Of a DNA stretch of 64,000 nucleotides, positions 1 through 12,400 are shown in pieces. Position 1 is the stretch's first letter. Every line of letters starts with the position of its first letter. Position numbers and translations under genes: made by a program. Source of the DNA: Ischnura elegans (lineage: Eukaryota > Arthropoda > Insecta > Odonata > Coenagrionidae); the NCBI RefSeq assembly GCF_921293095.1, contig NC_060246.1, positions 12,170,001 to 12,234,000 of the forward strand, in the 5' to 3' direction. The notes under the pieces were generated by a model. That model was not told the origin of the DNA. It did not search any database and was given only the letters and a program-made list of their open reading frames with translations.

Positions 1-3000
1 GCCAGCTTGAGTTTCGAGCAGGCAGTCAAGATTGCCAGCTCAGTGGAGGCAGCAGAGGAGAACGCAGCAGCCTTGGCTGTCCAAGGAGTCGACAACGGCG
101 GCCGAGTACAGCACATCGCATCGTGGAGAGCAACGCAAAGGATCAACAACCCTACATCGACCAGGTCAAACTCAGTGTCCAGGGATGGTGGTGTGAAGTG
201 TTTCTGTTGTGGGCAAATTGGGCATGTAAAGAATCAGTGTAAATTGTATGGTGTTACTTGCCATAAGTGTGGGAAGAAAAACCACATTGCCAAGGTTTGT
301 CGATCGACGAGTGCGTTGACAAGTGCGACAACTGTGCGTAATAATAGTTACGGCCATTCCAGACCACCAAAATGTAAGTCTTTTAATAAGTCTATGTTAA
401 AGCCAAAACACAATTTCGTGGGTTCGGAAAAATGTTCCGATACGCCAAGTGCTTTTTGTGTGGGAAATCAAGCTGACGATTTGCACATCGAAGATATTCA
501 GCACATGTTTGTCATGTATGAGGAACATACCGAGAAAGTCAAGGTTGACCCAATAAGGGTAGATATTGTCGTTCAGGGTGAAATGACTACGTTCGAAGTA
601 GACACAGGAGCAAGTGTGACTGTTATTAGTGATACATTTTACAAGAATAATCTAAGTTCTTGTACGCTTTACCCTAGCGAGTTAAAGCTATGTTCCTATA
701 CCAATCAACCGATTGTTCCAATTGGTAAAATTAAAGTCAAGGTCAGCTATCAGAATGTAAATAAACTTCTTGATATGTATGTAATCCAAGGGGGATCACA
801 TCCGTTAATAGGACGTGATTGGCTTAAAATATTGGGCATAGACATTTCCTTCAAAAATAAATCCGATCTGTACGGAATTAGCGATTCAAGTAAAATATTT
901 GATAACTTTGATTTAATGGTTAACAATTTAGTAAAAAAGTTCCCTGAAGTTTTTACCAATAAATTAGGCCAGTACAAAGGCGAACCAGTAGAATTAATTC
1001 TGAAAGAGAGTGCTAAGCCGAAATATTTCAAGCCAAGACCCATTCCCTTTTCCTTAAAGTCAAAGGTTGAGAGTGAATTGCAACGTCTAGTGGACGAAAA
1101 AGTGCTAATGCCTGTACGTAGCTGCAATTGGGGTACGCCAATTGTGCCCGTGTTAAAAGCTAATGGTGACATCAGAATCTGTGGGGATTTTAAGGTCACA
1201 CTAAACCAGTATTTGGAGGTTGATAAATACCCCATACCTCGCATTGAGGATTTATTTGTAAGCATGCATAAAGGTCGGCATTTTAGCAAAATTGATTTAA
1301 GCAATGCATTTATGCAATTGACCTTAGATTCTGAGTCACAAAAGCTTTGTACTATTAGCACACACAAGGGTCTCTTCTCTTATTGCAGAGTGCCCTATGG
1401 TATTTCGAGTGCTCCAGGAGTATTTCAAAAGGCCATTGAACAAACCTTAGCAGGGTTAGAAGGTACTGTTGTGTTTTTAGATGACATTTTGGTTAGTGCA
1501 CCGGATACTAAAACTCATTATAAGCGATTGGAGGCTGTGTGTAAACGTCTTAGTGAATGTGGTCTAACAGTCAAAAAGGAAAAATGTAAATTTTTTGCAA
1601 GTAAGGTTGAATATTTAGGGTTTAAAATTGATAAAGACGGATTGCACACATCCCAAGATAAAGTAGCTGCGATTGTGAATGCACCCATACCAAAATCAGT
1701 CAATGAAGTTCGAGCATTTATTGGTCTTGTGAATTATTATTCTAAGTTTATTAAAAACATGTCAACCATTTTAAATCCTATGTATAAACTTCTACGTAAA
1801 GATGTTCCGTTCAAATTTGGCAAAGACTGTCTTTATGCATTCAATGAAGTGAAGAAAATCTTGACGCAAGCACCTGTGTTGGCACACTATGATCCAACAC
1901 TGCCCGTGAAATTGGCAGTTGACGCCAGCTCCACCGGACTTGGTGCTGTTTTAAGCGTAGTCACTCAGGAGGGTGTCGAAAGGCCAGTTGCATTTCATTC
2001 GCGAACCTTATCTCCTGCCGAATGTGGGTACTCGCAGATAGATAAGGAGGCATTAGCTGTTGTTTTTGGCGTCAAGAAGTTCAACCAATATTTGTACGGA
2101 CGGAAGTATACTTTATGTACCGATCACAGACCCTTAGTAAGCATTTTCGGCCCAAAAAGGGGATTACCTGTTTTCGCCGCGAGTAGACTGCAGAGATATG
2201 CTTTGTTTTTATCAGGGTATAATTTTGATGTTCAGTACGTTAAATCTGAAAAACATGGTAATGCTGACGCTCTTTCACGTATGCCATTACCTGACTTACA
2301 TTCTGTTAATGAAGAAACAAAATTGGTAGGAACTTATTTGCATTGTATAGCTGAGAGTTCCGTACCACTAAATTTTGAACATGTAAGAAAAGAAACACAG
2401 AGTGATCCTATCTTAAAGAAGGTGTATAATTATGTAATGAATGGGTGGCCTAACTTTATCTCAGAGGAAAATAGTGAGTTACAGCCATATTTCTTAAGGA
2501 AAGAGGAACTGACTGTAGAGCATGGTATTATTATGTGGGGGTACAAAATTGTTCTTCCAAGTAAATTGCGTGACTATGTTCTGAACGAATTGCATTCGGG
2601 TCATCTAGGTATTGTAAAGATGAAATCTGTGGCTAGAAATTATGTTTGGTTCCCTAATATTGATAGACGAATAGAAGACCTAGCTAACAATTGCTCGCCT
2701 TGCCTTAGAGAACGTTCTAGCCCTCCCAAGAGTGAACTTCATGTGTGGCATTATCCCGCTTCTCCTTGGGAGAGGTTACATGTGGATTACTTGGGCCCTT
2801 TTAAAGGAAAGATGTATTTAGTGGTGATTGATGCTCATACTAAGTGGCTTGAGGTATTTGAAGTTAGCTCTACCTCGGCTAAGGTAACCATAGAAAAGCT
2901 CAGAGAGCTATTTTCAAGATTTGGACTACCTGTTTCCTTACATTCCGATAATGGCCCACCTTTCACTTCATTAGAATTTAGAAATTTTATGGTATCAAAT

Positions 3001-3771
3001 GGTGTGAAGCACTCATTTTCGCCGCCATACCACCCTCGATCTAATGGCCAGGCGGAGAGTTCTGTTAAGTATGCTAAGCATAAGTTAAGTTGCGCTTTTG
3101 TAGAAAATGCAGATGTAAATATTGCCCTGAGTAATATATTGTTTAGTTACAGAAACTCTATTCATAGTACTACGAATGAAACCCCTGCTAAACTAATGTT
3201 TGGCAGACCTTTAAGATCCAGACTAGATCTATTGAGGCCTAATGTGGTCAAGAGAGTGGAACTTAAGCAAGAAAAACAAAAAGAGTATTTTGGTGTTAAG
3301 AAAACAAGGATTTTGTTTGAAAATCAACCTGTTCTAATTAGGGATTATCGCTGTAAAGACAAATGGGTTGAAGGGATCGTATTAAAACAATTAAGTGGTG
3401 TAATGTATTCTGTAATGTTCAAGTCTGGTTTTGTTTGTAACAGACATATTGATCAGCTCATTGGGATGAATTCCAGCTCAGTGTATGCCAATTCTGATGA
3501 TGTTAAAACGGGTGATTTCAATGTCAATAATGACGCAGTAGCGGAGAGGTTCCCAAACAAAAACAACCTTTCCCCTCACTCCTCACCCACCTCTAGCATT
3601 CCCAGTACGCCACGTTTGCCTCACGCATCCCCATCGCTGCAATCCCCGGTTCCTTCTCACTCTGACACTCAGTCAAATGCAAGTGTTCCATCTCCAAACG
3701 AGGGATCAGCTGTTGATAAAAGATACCCTCAGCGCATTAGGAAGCCGGTTGATAGATTTCAATCGCAATGA
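1..3771 (+). CDS. Ty3/gypsy retrotransposon gag-pol polyprotein, 5' end outside window
   Basis: The frame is open from the first base and runs to TGA at 3769-3771, about 1256 residues. Counting from base 7, domains in order are: two CCHC zinc knuckles of gag nucleocapsid (residues 65-78 and 85-98), an aspartic protease with DTGA at 199-202, reverse transcriptase with FLDD at 490-493 in place of the usual YVDD/YLDD, RNase H with DAS at 639-641, and integrase with the H863, H866, C896, C899 zinc site and catalytic D927, D981, E1017. The C-terminus is a basic RYPQRIRKPVDRF tail without a recognisable chromodomain. Gag and Pol share one frame, so no frameshift is needed where they meet. There is no stop or frameshift in 3.7 kb, so the copy looks young. 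It resembles the K02A2.6-like/mag group of Ty3/gypsy elements; that lineage is inferred from motif style only. No envelope gene follows. Confidence 0.95.
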   Translation, partial: ASLSFEQAVKIASSVEAAEENAAALAVQGVDNGGRVQHIASWRATQRINNPTSTRSNSVSRDGGVKCFCCGQIGHVKNQCKLYGVTCHKCGKKNHIAKVCRSTSALTSATTVRNNSYGHSRPPKCKSFNKSMLKPKHNFVGSEKCSDTPSAFCVGNQADDLHIEDIQHMFVMYEEHTEKVKVDPIRVDIVVQGEMTTFEVDTGASVTVISDTFYKNNLSSCTLYPSELKLCSYTNQPIVPIGKIKVKVSYQNVNKLLDMYVIQGGSHPLIGRDWLKILGIDISFKNKSDLYGISDSSKIFDNFDLMVNNLVKKFPEVFTNKLGQYKGEPVELILKESAKPKYFKPRPIPFSLKSKVESELQRLVDEKVLMPVRSCNWGTPIVPVLKANGDIRICGDFKVTLNQYLEVDKYPIPRIEDLFVSMHKGRHFSKIDLSNAFMQLTLDSESQKLCTISTHKGLFSYCRVPYGISSAPGVFQKAIEQTLAGLEGTVVFLDDILVSAPDTKTHYKRLEAVCKRLSECGLTVKKEKCKFFASKVEYLGFKIDKDGLHTSQDKVAAIVNAPIPKSVNEVRAFIGLVNYYSKFIKNMSTILNPMYKLLRKDVPFKFGKDCLYAFNEVKKILTQAPVLAHYDPTLPVKLAVDASSTGLGAVLSVVTQEGVERPVAFHSRTLSPAECGYSQIDKEALAVVFGVKKFNQYLYGRKYTLCTDHRPLVSIFGPKRGLPVFAASRLQRYALFLSGYNFDVQYVKSEKHGNADALSRMPLPDLHSVNEETKLVGTYLHCIAESSVPLNFEHVRKETQSDPILKKVYNYVMNGWPNFISEENSELQPYFLRKEELTVEHGIIMWGYKIVLPSKLRDYVLNELHSGHLGIVKMKSVARNYVWFPNIDRRIEDLANNCSPCLRERSSPPKSELHVWHYPASPWERLHVDYLGPFKGKMYLVVIDAHTKWLEVFEVSSTSAKVTIEKLRELFSRFGLPVSLHSDNGPPFTSLEFRNFMVSNGVKHSFSPPYHPRSNGQAESSVKYAKHKLSCAFVENADVNIALSNILFSYRNSIHSTTNETPAKLMFGRPLRSRLDLLRPNVVKRVELKQEKQKEYFGVKKTRILFENQPVLIRDYRCKDKWVEGIVLKQLSGVMYSVMFKSGFVCNRHIDQLIGMNSSSVYANSDDVKTGDFNVNNDAVAERFPNKNNLSPHSSPTSSIPSTPRLPHASPSLQSPVPSHSDTQSNASVPSPNEGSAVDKRYPQRIRKPVDRFQSQ

Positions 3772-3979
3772 TCTTGTTTATTTGGTTATATTTGAGAGTT
3801 TAGTTGGTGTTTATATTAGTTTTTATAGTTTATGCATTGTTACACTGCTATTGTTATTGCCTTATATTTCCAAATATGTGTTTCCAAGGAGTTGTTAAAT
3901 TTTTGTTTATTGAAACAAATTTATTTTTTTTGTTATTAAGTTTTGTTCTATGATGTAACCATTTTTGAAAGGGAGGAAT

Positions 3980-4158
3980 TGTTGTATTTGTGCTGGAAAT
4001 AAATGAGGCTCGATTGGCTCGACCGGCACGCCGCCTACCCCGGCTTATCAGCGGCAGTTGTGAGCTCGAGCAGTTGCTACCCTACCTGCCGCCGAGCCAG
4101 TCGGACTCGCTGAACTGAAAACCACGTTGTCTTGAGTCATTGAGCTCGGTACACCACA
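3980..4158 (+). repeat. Probable 3' LTR
   Basis: It starts with TGTTGT just after the polypurine tract (3967-3977) and is proposed to end with CACA at 4158, giving about 179 bases. An AATAAA lies at 3998-4003. The segment is much richer in GC than the preceding untranslated region. The right edge is a guess because the 5' LTR is not available. Confidence 0.5.
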
Positions 4159-6344
4159 GGCTCATTCCTTTCTGTTTCCACATCCATTTTTACTTCGGCA
4201 GCAGAGTCTCTACCCCAATGACCCGAAAAGGATGCGTGTCAGCAAAGTCTTTCCTCATAGCGGCCCGATCCTTTTGACGAGCCGATGGCACTCCCAAGAA
4301 AGCTATACTCCAAGTTCTTACAAGACTACATCTTACTACCACCCCTCACTTCTTTTCCGTACCCCCTCCAACCTTAGAACAGCCGGCTGGAGTGGTGCAC
4401 GTCAAGAGACACCCTATTCCACCGTTGTAAAATAACCTTGAAAGCAGAGTGCCGCCCATCTCAAGCAGCTGCAGCAAAGGCAATGATGGTACGTGAAACC
4501 CATTGATGTTAAATATCTGATGCTTACAGGTGGTCGTATGGGGGAAAGGTATTTGAGCTGAAAACAAGAAACAATTAAAGGAACCTACTGATGAAAATAG
4601 TAGCTTCAGAATAAAATATAGAAATTATTAAATATTCTAGAACTGAACCCTAGACTGAGGTGTCCTAGTAAAAGGAATTGTGCGAAATACCTTGAGCTGA
4701 ATTACCATCCCAATCAAACAGCTGTTCAAAGCAATTCCTTGTACTTAAAATTTGCATAACATCCATCTAAACCAAAAAATAAATATCCAACGGCTGTGGC
4801 AAAATGCCAATGGTGATACCACTAGAACATAACTAATTCATTTTCCTCAAACTCTTTTGGTTACATCACACAGAAAAAAATATTGGAAGGAAAAGGTGGC
4901 GCGGGGTAAAAATTGATACCTCCACTGCAAAAACACTCAACAATCTCCCACCGAATCAAATCCGTTCATCTAGGGCTACTAGACGAGCGGATTTGATTAG
5001 GTGGGTGATTTATGAGTGTTAGTGCAGTGGAGGTATCGATATGCAACTCGCATCAAATGTCTATCCCTCTTCGCTGCTGATGTGATATCATGTCATAAAT
5101 AAAAAATTGTATAGCTAACACACAAAGAGCCCAGAAATTTTTAAATTATTTTTCCCAGCTAGTTTGTCTGCATTCTGCATTAAAAAATGGAACCCGCCAT
5201 AAGGGATAATTTTGTCTTTTATAGGGTCAATATTGAAATTGTTAATGCTGCCTTAATAAGAATCTGAGTCAACTTATCACTGCCACACTAAGTGCCGTTC
5301 AGTCGAGTTGTCATTGGAACTTACACTTTGCCGTGAGACTTTCAGTCAAGAGTCAAGGGGAGAATCAAGGAATTTAGCGACCACGGAAAGTACGTCAAAA
5401 AGGCCCTCTCTAGGCACAGAGAGCATATGCTATGTGTACCTGAATTTCGAGCTCAGCAAAAAATGTAGTGGTTTGTGCTGGCCATGTGGACCAACTTCGG
5501 AAAGTGATAGCATGTATTTCCTTACCTTCCGGCTGTAAAGTCTGGAAAATTTTACAAGCACGTCACTTAACAGGTGAACAATTCCAGTTGAGTTGAAAAG
5601 GCCAAGGATAGAGATGGGTGAAGGGCCCGGGGCAGGCATTGAGCATAAACCAGACTTCACAGACTCCATGGCCCAAGGAGCAAATTTTGCCTTGCCTTGC
5701 AATCTAAGAAATAAATTATACACATATTACTTTGCATAGATTAGAGCAAGTTTACATTAATGAGGTGAAAATCGCATTTTGAAGTTAGATTAAACAGAAT
5801 AAAATAAATCACTCATGAGTCTTTAAAATTTTTCGTGAGTTGAAAATTCTTTGCCATCTCCCTCAGATGTATGAATTAATTTTTCCATTGATTTCATTGC
5901 TTATTTTTTGTTAAAAAAATGCTTACCTAAGAGGATAGGACCACCAAATGCTGATGCAAAAAATAATGTACAATTCCTACTCTATTCTGTGGGCTAATAC
6001 TCGTAGAGTAACAACATTATTTTTGAGCTAGGGAATATCAGAAATAACTACATATGTGTCTTAGAGCCACAAGAATTTACTCTGGGTATACTCTGGCTTC
6101 TAGTTCTCCTTTTTTCTCTCACGAAAACAAATTCCAAGCTTAAATACCTTTCCAATACTTTAAATACAATTTCCAATACCTTAAATACCAATGTACTTGC
6201 CAGTTAACAGTGACATAACAAGAATCATGCTGCTGGGTCATTACTTCCTCAAAGGTATCACAGCTCATAATTTATTTTGATGAGACACTTTTTTAAAAAT
6301 CCACAGCTAGTAATAACTTAAGAAAATAACAGGTGAATTACGAT
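4159..6344. other. Intergenic sequence between retrotransposon and epsilon-tubulin gene
   Basis: No exon or conserved coding segment was recognised. It holds the fold-back element at 4915-5037. The rest is AT-rich sequence with short open frames that have no recognisable product. Confidence 0.5.
4915..5037. mobile_element. Fold-back MITE, 59-base arms, 5-base loop
   Basis: Bases 4915-4973 and 4979-5037 are near-perfect inverted repeats beginning GATACCTCCACTGCA and meeting at CTAG, with the 5-base spacer GGCTA between them. The two arms differ at roughly a tenth of positions. Such a full-length hairpin is typical of a fold-back MITE or a tail-to-tail pair of element ends. The superfamily is not clear. 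Confidence 0.7.
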
Positions 6345-6401
6345 TTACAGTACTCTCCCAATTGAGGCACATGGATGATATTGTTCAAACCAGCAGAGGA
6401 T
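6345..6401 (-). CDS. TUBE1: Tentative last exon of epsilon-tubulin
   Basis: An acceptor GTGTGTGCTTAG precedes 19 codons ending in TAA at 6345-6347. The frame fits splicing from a possible AAT/GTGTGAG donor at 7926 (phase 0), and the peptide LCWFEQY has the spacing of the family's C-terminal LxxLIQEY segment. TTTATT at 6271-6276 reads as AATAAA on the minus strand, about 70 bases past the stop. The alternative is that translation ends at 7921. Confidence 0.35.
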   Translation of the reverse strand: MLCWFEQYHPCASIGRVL

Positions 6402-9400
6402 CTAAGCACACACAATACAAAAACGGCATTTAGAGAGGTCACATTGAGTATATGAAAGGGGAAAATGTAAATTTCTTCAGGGGTAACACAAAATAAAGGT
6501 ACAAGACAATCATAAATTGTGATAGCATTGAATCCATAGATCCAGATACTCAGGGTATAGGTAAACAATGTCCCGGATGAATAAAAGTGAAAAAATGCTT
6601 ACGAGCCATTTGAGACCACCCAGGCAATTTAATTTTCCTGATTATTTTATCACTACGTCTTTATGAACTGGTCATAGAATTTAGAGCATTTGCTTCATTT
6701 TGTACGAAAAAAAAAAATGGAAGCACAAGCATTTGCTCAGCTCTGTCGGTGGTGAGAGAGCAAATGCTCACTTACCAGCGGATCATAAGCAAAGGCTCCA
6801 TTTTCAAGCATTTAGTATGAATAAAGTGGAGCAATTGCTTCAGAGGTTAAGCAAATGCTGAGAAACGAATACATCTCTTCCAGACTGGATGCATCAAGGA
6901 CGTTTTTTGTGACTGAGAGGATTATTCGTCTTGAGTGACTATAAAATGGCATCAAGCCTGTTTTTATCAATCATGCAGTGATTTTAAAGAATGAAAAACT
7001 ATGATATAAGGAGAAATCTACAAAAATGCAAGGTGGTGGGTGCACTAACATCCAAGAAACGTAATCAAACTTTCTGTGTAATTTATAATGCCCAGGTTTC
7101 CACCAGGAGATGGGAAACAAGTTGAAAAATACCATACAATACATAACATTTATGGACTATGCTCATCATTCCGGGTTATCATAAAATAATGGTGTGGTTT
7201 CAGCGATTCATAGGAAGATAATAGGGATAGGGATTTTTTCAGAGGCTGCCTGATCCCTCCTTGAGTGGCTTAAGGAGAGCACTTCAAGTGCACCACTTTG
7301 TCCATTGGATGGGATCTGTGCAAGCTGTCGGCCTATTGGTGCCTTTTGTTTCGTTCATTGGGGGTTATCTTTGTTGAACGAATAAGGGTGCTCTTATCAA
7401 AATTTATTAATTATGTATGTAAAAAACTATTGGAGATGAAAAATTCAAAAAATAAAAAAATAAACTGTAAGTAATTTTGTTTTCCTTTAAACCATATCGA
7501 TGACTAACAACACATATCTCAAAAATAGCAACTTTTCAGGAGAGCAAAAAAATGATCAATTTTTTTTACTAGTACACTGAAATTAAAAACCAAAATTTCA
7601 TAAAACTGAAAAAGAAGCATTCATTATCAAACAAAGTTGTTTTTCGCTTGTATTTTATTTTTTAATGTTATGTATTACTCTTTGTTTAAGATACCTGTCT
7701 CAAACCGGCCGAATTTGAGATACATGTTGTTATAACTTAGCCATCGATATTCAAAACCACACGATTATTTTATGATACCCTTATAATAAGGAGGATGTTA
7801 TTATAGAGGTCAAAAATGGTCAACTAAGTCCACTTTTCCTTAATATTGCCCAGAAAATAGACTGGAAAAAGATCTGTAAATAAAATCATTACTGGTGATA
7901 GTTACTCGGGCATAAGCATCTCACACATTAGTAACATCGGGACTAAAATTCATATGAATAGGAAACATAGAAAGATTGAAAGATGCTGCTTCCAGGGAAA
8001 ATGCTCTCAGCATCGAAGACACCAGTGGCCTGGTTAGTGAAATTAGATTAGACCAGTGCATATAGACAAGGCTTTCATAATCCACGGACCATGCATGCAC
8101 GACTATGCACTTGCCCAAAGTAAACCTAGATGAAAAATATTATAATGGCCTGACAAGCAGGAGTACATGTATTTATCCCAAGAGAATGAATGAAAAATAA
8201 TTACCTTTCAACCTGTCTCCTCATGTCTGCCAATGGTATAGGGCCTCTGCCAATCAACGAAACAGCTAACAAAGTTGAATGAAGAGGATTCATGTACCTA
8301 CATAGTTGATTGTCCATTGCCCAACTACTGCTAAACAGCTCATCTCGCCTATAGAAACAAAACAAAGTGTGATCCACATAAAAATTTTCAAAAATTAATT
8401 AGCCATAAGCCCTGGCAAGCCTGAAAAACTATACCACTCCACAGTATGGCCTCTGTTTCTTCGAAACATAAAAGAGAATGAAAAGTGAATTTCTCATTAA
8501 AAAAGTCACAATACATAGGTAATATTGAACCAAAAGGCATAAATTCAACAGCGGCATTCATTAAGGCCAATACAATACTTGAAAAAATAGACAACCATAC
8601 ATGGTCAGTGCAAGTTAGGCCATTATTTTTCAGTATTGCGAAAAGTACCATATTTCTCCGAATATAGCCCCCCCCCCTAATTTTGAGGCTTCAGTTTCAG
8701 AAAAATTTTAAAAATGCATCTGAATACAGTCCTCCCTTAACTTTTACCACGGGCATTTTTGGAAAAAAGGGGGGGACTACATTCAGATAAATACGGGAAT
8801 GTACAAAAAGTGGAGCATGTTAGCCAGGTGGATTGAGCCCTTGTTGGCTGTCGTTTCAAATCACAGATGAATGAGGTTTCCCTGGGAAAGGAACTGTTCC
8901 CCCAACCCTTAATATTAGAAATTCACTCACCTGTGGCTCTGCCTAGAGTACATCTAACCTTACCGATAAAAACCATGCTCTGTGTTAAATCACCAAGTGA
9001 GTGATATTTTACTGATCTCCAAATGATCACAAAGAAGTTTATATTCTCATGATAAAATTTGGTGGAGAAACAATTTATGGAATTGAAAAAGAACCATGCT
9101 AATGAAAACGATGGAATAAATGTCCTGCAGGGTCGTGTTTTTTATTGATTTGACTTACAACTGTATATTTAGCCCTCAATGTACAACCCTGCACTACCAA
9201 GATTTTAGACCACACATCTTACTTCCTCTTCCACAGACTTCTCCTTCACCATTGGAAGTACAGTTGGATCATAAAAATTTTAAGTTTGCAGGTGAAATAG
9301 GTTATATTTGACAATTTTTTTTACTGCCATTATTGAAAACTGGATCTTTATACCAACTACTTATGGTGATTTTTGCCCTTTGCAATGCGTACAGCATATT

Positions 9401-12400
9401 GAAGTTTTCATTTAGCACAATGTAGGAGCTCAAACACCCAGAATTGGATGAAAGGAGAACCCGTTTAATGCTCTGGCATCTTCAACCTGAAGGTGCTAGC
9501 AGTAATGCTAGTAAAACTTATACAGGCATCCCCCGAGTTACGTAAGAGATGCGTTCCGGCAGACTCTGCGTAAGTCAAAACTTTGCATTAGTGCTTCAGA
9601 GATTTTGATCGGTGCGGTGAAATTCTCAGCGGAGAAATGCGCGGTAAATTCTCGGTGAAGTTTCATTCAATTCACTGTGATATTCATGAACTCTTCCACG
9701 CATTCTTACGTTATTAGATACAAAATCGATTAACATTAATATAATCTGAGAGTTGCAACTCGAGCATTGCCAATCAAAATGCGTAATATTATTCCCAGAG
9801 TTGACCGATCGCATGGATTCGGGAAAGTACGGTATCTCAACGCTACATTACTAAACTGAATACTTAAATTGATTCATTATGTTATACTGCGATCTAAGGG
9901 CCCAAAGAATGCATTATCTACCTACCAATAGTCATTATATCTTCTGCCTTTAATATATTACGTTGATCGATGAATCTGGTGGTTTCACTGTCACAGTTAA
10001 TACACGTAGGAGGAGAGTCTAGGATTACGGGCAAATAACACACAAAAAAATACCAGTTAATTACTACATTCTTAGATACATACACACGCATATACCCTCA
10101 ATCTTTCACGCACGGAAACATACTTTCATTCTCTCATATCTCAATAAAATAACGTGAAAATATCATCATTTGAATATTTACTTTGCTGGAAACATCAAAG
10201 AGTATTTCCAATGCACGAAGCTAATTAAAAGTGAGCTTTTATTCAGCCAACTCCGTCATTAGCGTGCAACAAAGTTAGTGGGGAACAGCTTTCAATGACA
10301 CAATATTCATTTACAATTGCACACAATATGAGAGAATGACAAAATGCAGCTTAATAATCTTACGCCAGAAACATGTAAACAATTACGCAATTAATATCGT
10401 GTGTCAACTTTTTCTTAACTTTTTCGCGGCGTTCATTGCCAGCACTCAAAATTTCAATGCCGTTACGTGGGTACTAAACAATTCTTTCCCGCAATAAAGA
10501 TTTCTGCTTGAACTTCATTTTCTTTTAATTCCACAGATGGAAATGTCCAAACTTAAGGATACAATTTTTAAATAGTTGAAAGTCGGGGTTCGGGTGTGTA
10601 TGCTGTGTAACAAGCTGTATGGTATAGGAGTGAGCGCAACCACTTCCATCGCTAGAACTGCATATTTTCATGTTGATTGCTGACTTGGGATTTATAAGTG
10701 ATTTTTCTACAGAAATTAATGGAAATTCCTTTGAGGAATGACAAAAAAGGGTCACTTTGTTATTTTTAGCACGTTTTAACTCGATAACTATTCGATATTT
10801 TTTCTACCATAGGTTGTACGAGCGAATATCTACTTCTTCGTGCTCGCATTCGAAAATTAACGTAATCATTTGAAATACAGTTATCACTTACGTAAGTACG
10901 GATTTATGTAAGTCGAGACATATGTAACTCGGGGGATGCCTGTATATATGTACAGTGAAATGTCTTTGTAACGAAATCTTACTGACTTCCGAAATACGTT
11001 TGTTAAACTGAAGTTTCGCTAAAAGGGAATTACGTTACATGGGATATTTCGTTATATAGGGGATTACGGATTACGTTATACGGGACGGCAAATAATTTCG
11101 TTATACTGAATATTTCGTTACACTGGCGTTCGTTATAAAGACATTTCACTGCATGCATTTGTAACCACCTGATGATGATGCTAAGATGTTTAAACCCCGG
11201 TTGTATCCCAGTTTTATTTATGTGGTTTAGTAAAAGTTACCTCAAAGAATAAATTTTAAATAATATTAGCCTGATGAAAAGATTATGTCAGGAAAATACA
11301 TTAAGAATCAAACTGCCACCAATAGACTGAAGAATCTGTTAAATAAATTTTAGAAATAAACCAGCGTTAATTCAGATACCTAAATATTAAAAAAAGGAAA
11401 TTTATAGCTTATCTTCCTAAATTGGAATAACATGAAAATATTCCCTACTAGAATACCAAAAATTTTTCTCACCAGCAAGATGAGGATGATTTATAGCCAA
11501 GGTTGAACAAAGGACTCAACCCACTGGAAATGTACTGCATCCTTGGGAATGGCACCATGTTTGAATATATCTCATTGATATCCAAATTCAATGAGCCTGA
11601 ATATCTTGAAGAGCTAGAAAACAATATATACCCACACATATAGAAATAAAATCATGCACAAGGTAAGAAATGCAAAACTAATACATGCAAATAATACATT
11701 ACCTAGTCAAATCTAATAGCATTTTGACAATTAGGCTATTCATATCCTGAAATGGTTTACTTCTGGACAGCATGCCAGATGGCATTAAGACCTTAGAAGC
11801 ATCGGGATTCTTACCACAGCATGTCCTTATTTTGTCACAGATGCCAATCAGAGCCTAGAAATAAAGATAAAAATAGTAATAAAAACTCATGGAAAGCTCA
11901 AGAAAGTCCGTAAACATCTTACTGCTCATAAAATTTTATACATGGGCTATAGTTTAAATAAATGATTATAAAATAATTTTCCACGGAGTAATTGAATAGT
12001 AAGGAACGGTTCACTTTTCCTGGGAAATGCAGCATTGTAGGAATTATGCAGTAAACCTATGCTGCAGGAAGTCTCATCCTCAGTTCATGCCTCTTGCTTC
12101 CATGAGGAAAAATCTACTTTGGAACCATCAAGAATTGTTACACATATCATAAAATATTTGCATCCAAGTTTTACAAAATAGAGCTTTCACATAGACAATA
12201 ATTGAATACATATGCAGTTTAATGAAAAAAATGAGAGGCAACATTGATTTTCCAGCCAAAAGTGATAGCTCTCTCTCCCCAAAGTGGAGGAATTAATAAA
12301 AGCAACATTTGTGCTTCTGATCTAATTGAATGCTTTTCCATTAATTTCAATGTTTTTTTTTTCAATTTTATTTCACGTCGTAAGAGAGTTAATACCTCTG

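Larger units (their letters stand above)
1..4158 (+). mobile_element. Ty3/gypsy LTR retrotransposon, 3' portion
   Basis: It comprises the gag-pol frame, about 200 bases of AT-rich 3' untranslated sequence, a purine tract at 3967-3977 (GAAAGGGAGGA), and the presumed 3' LTR. The 5' LTR, primer site and start of gag lie before the window, so the target-site duplication and the LTR match cannot be checked here. Confidence 0.85.

Noticed and set aside
8818-8862. tRNA-like A- and B-box words (TAGCCAGGTGGATTGAGC, CGTTTCAAATC)
   Set aside because: The spacing between the boxes is too short for a tRNA or an intact SINE promoter, and no stem pairing is visible.
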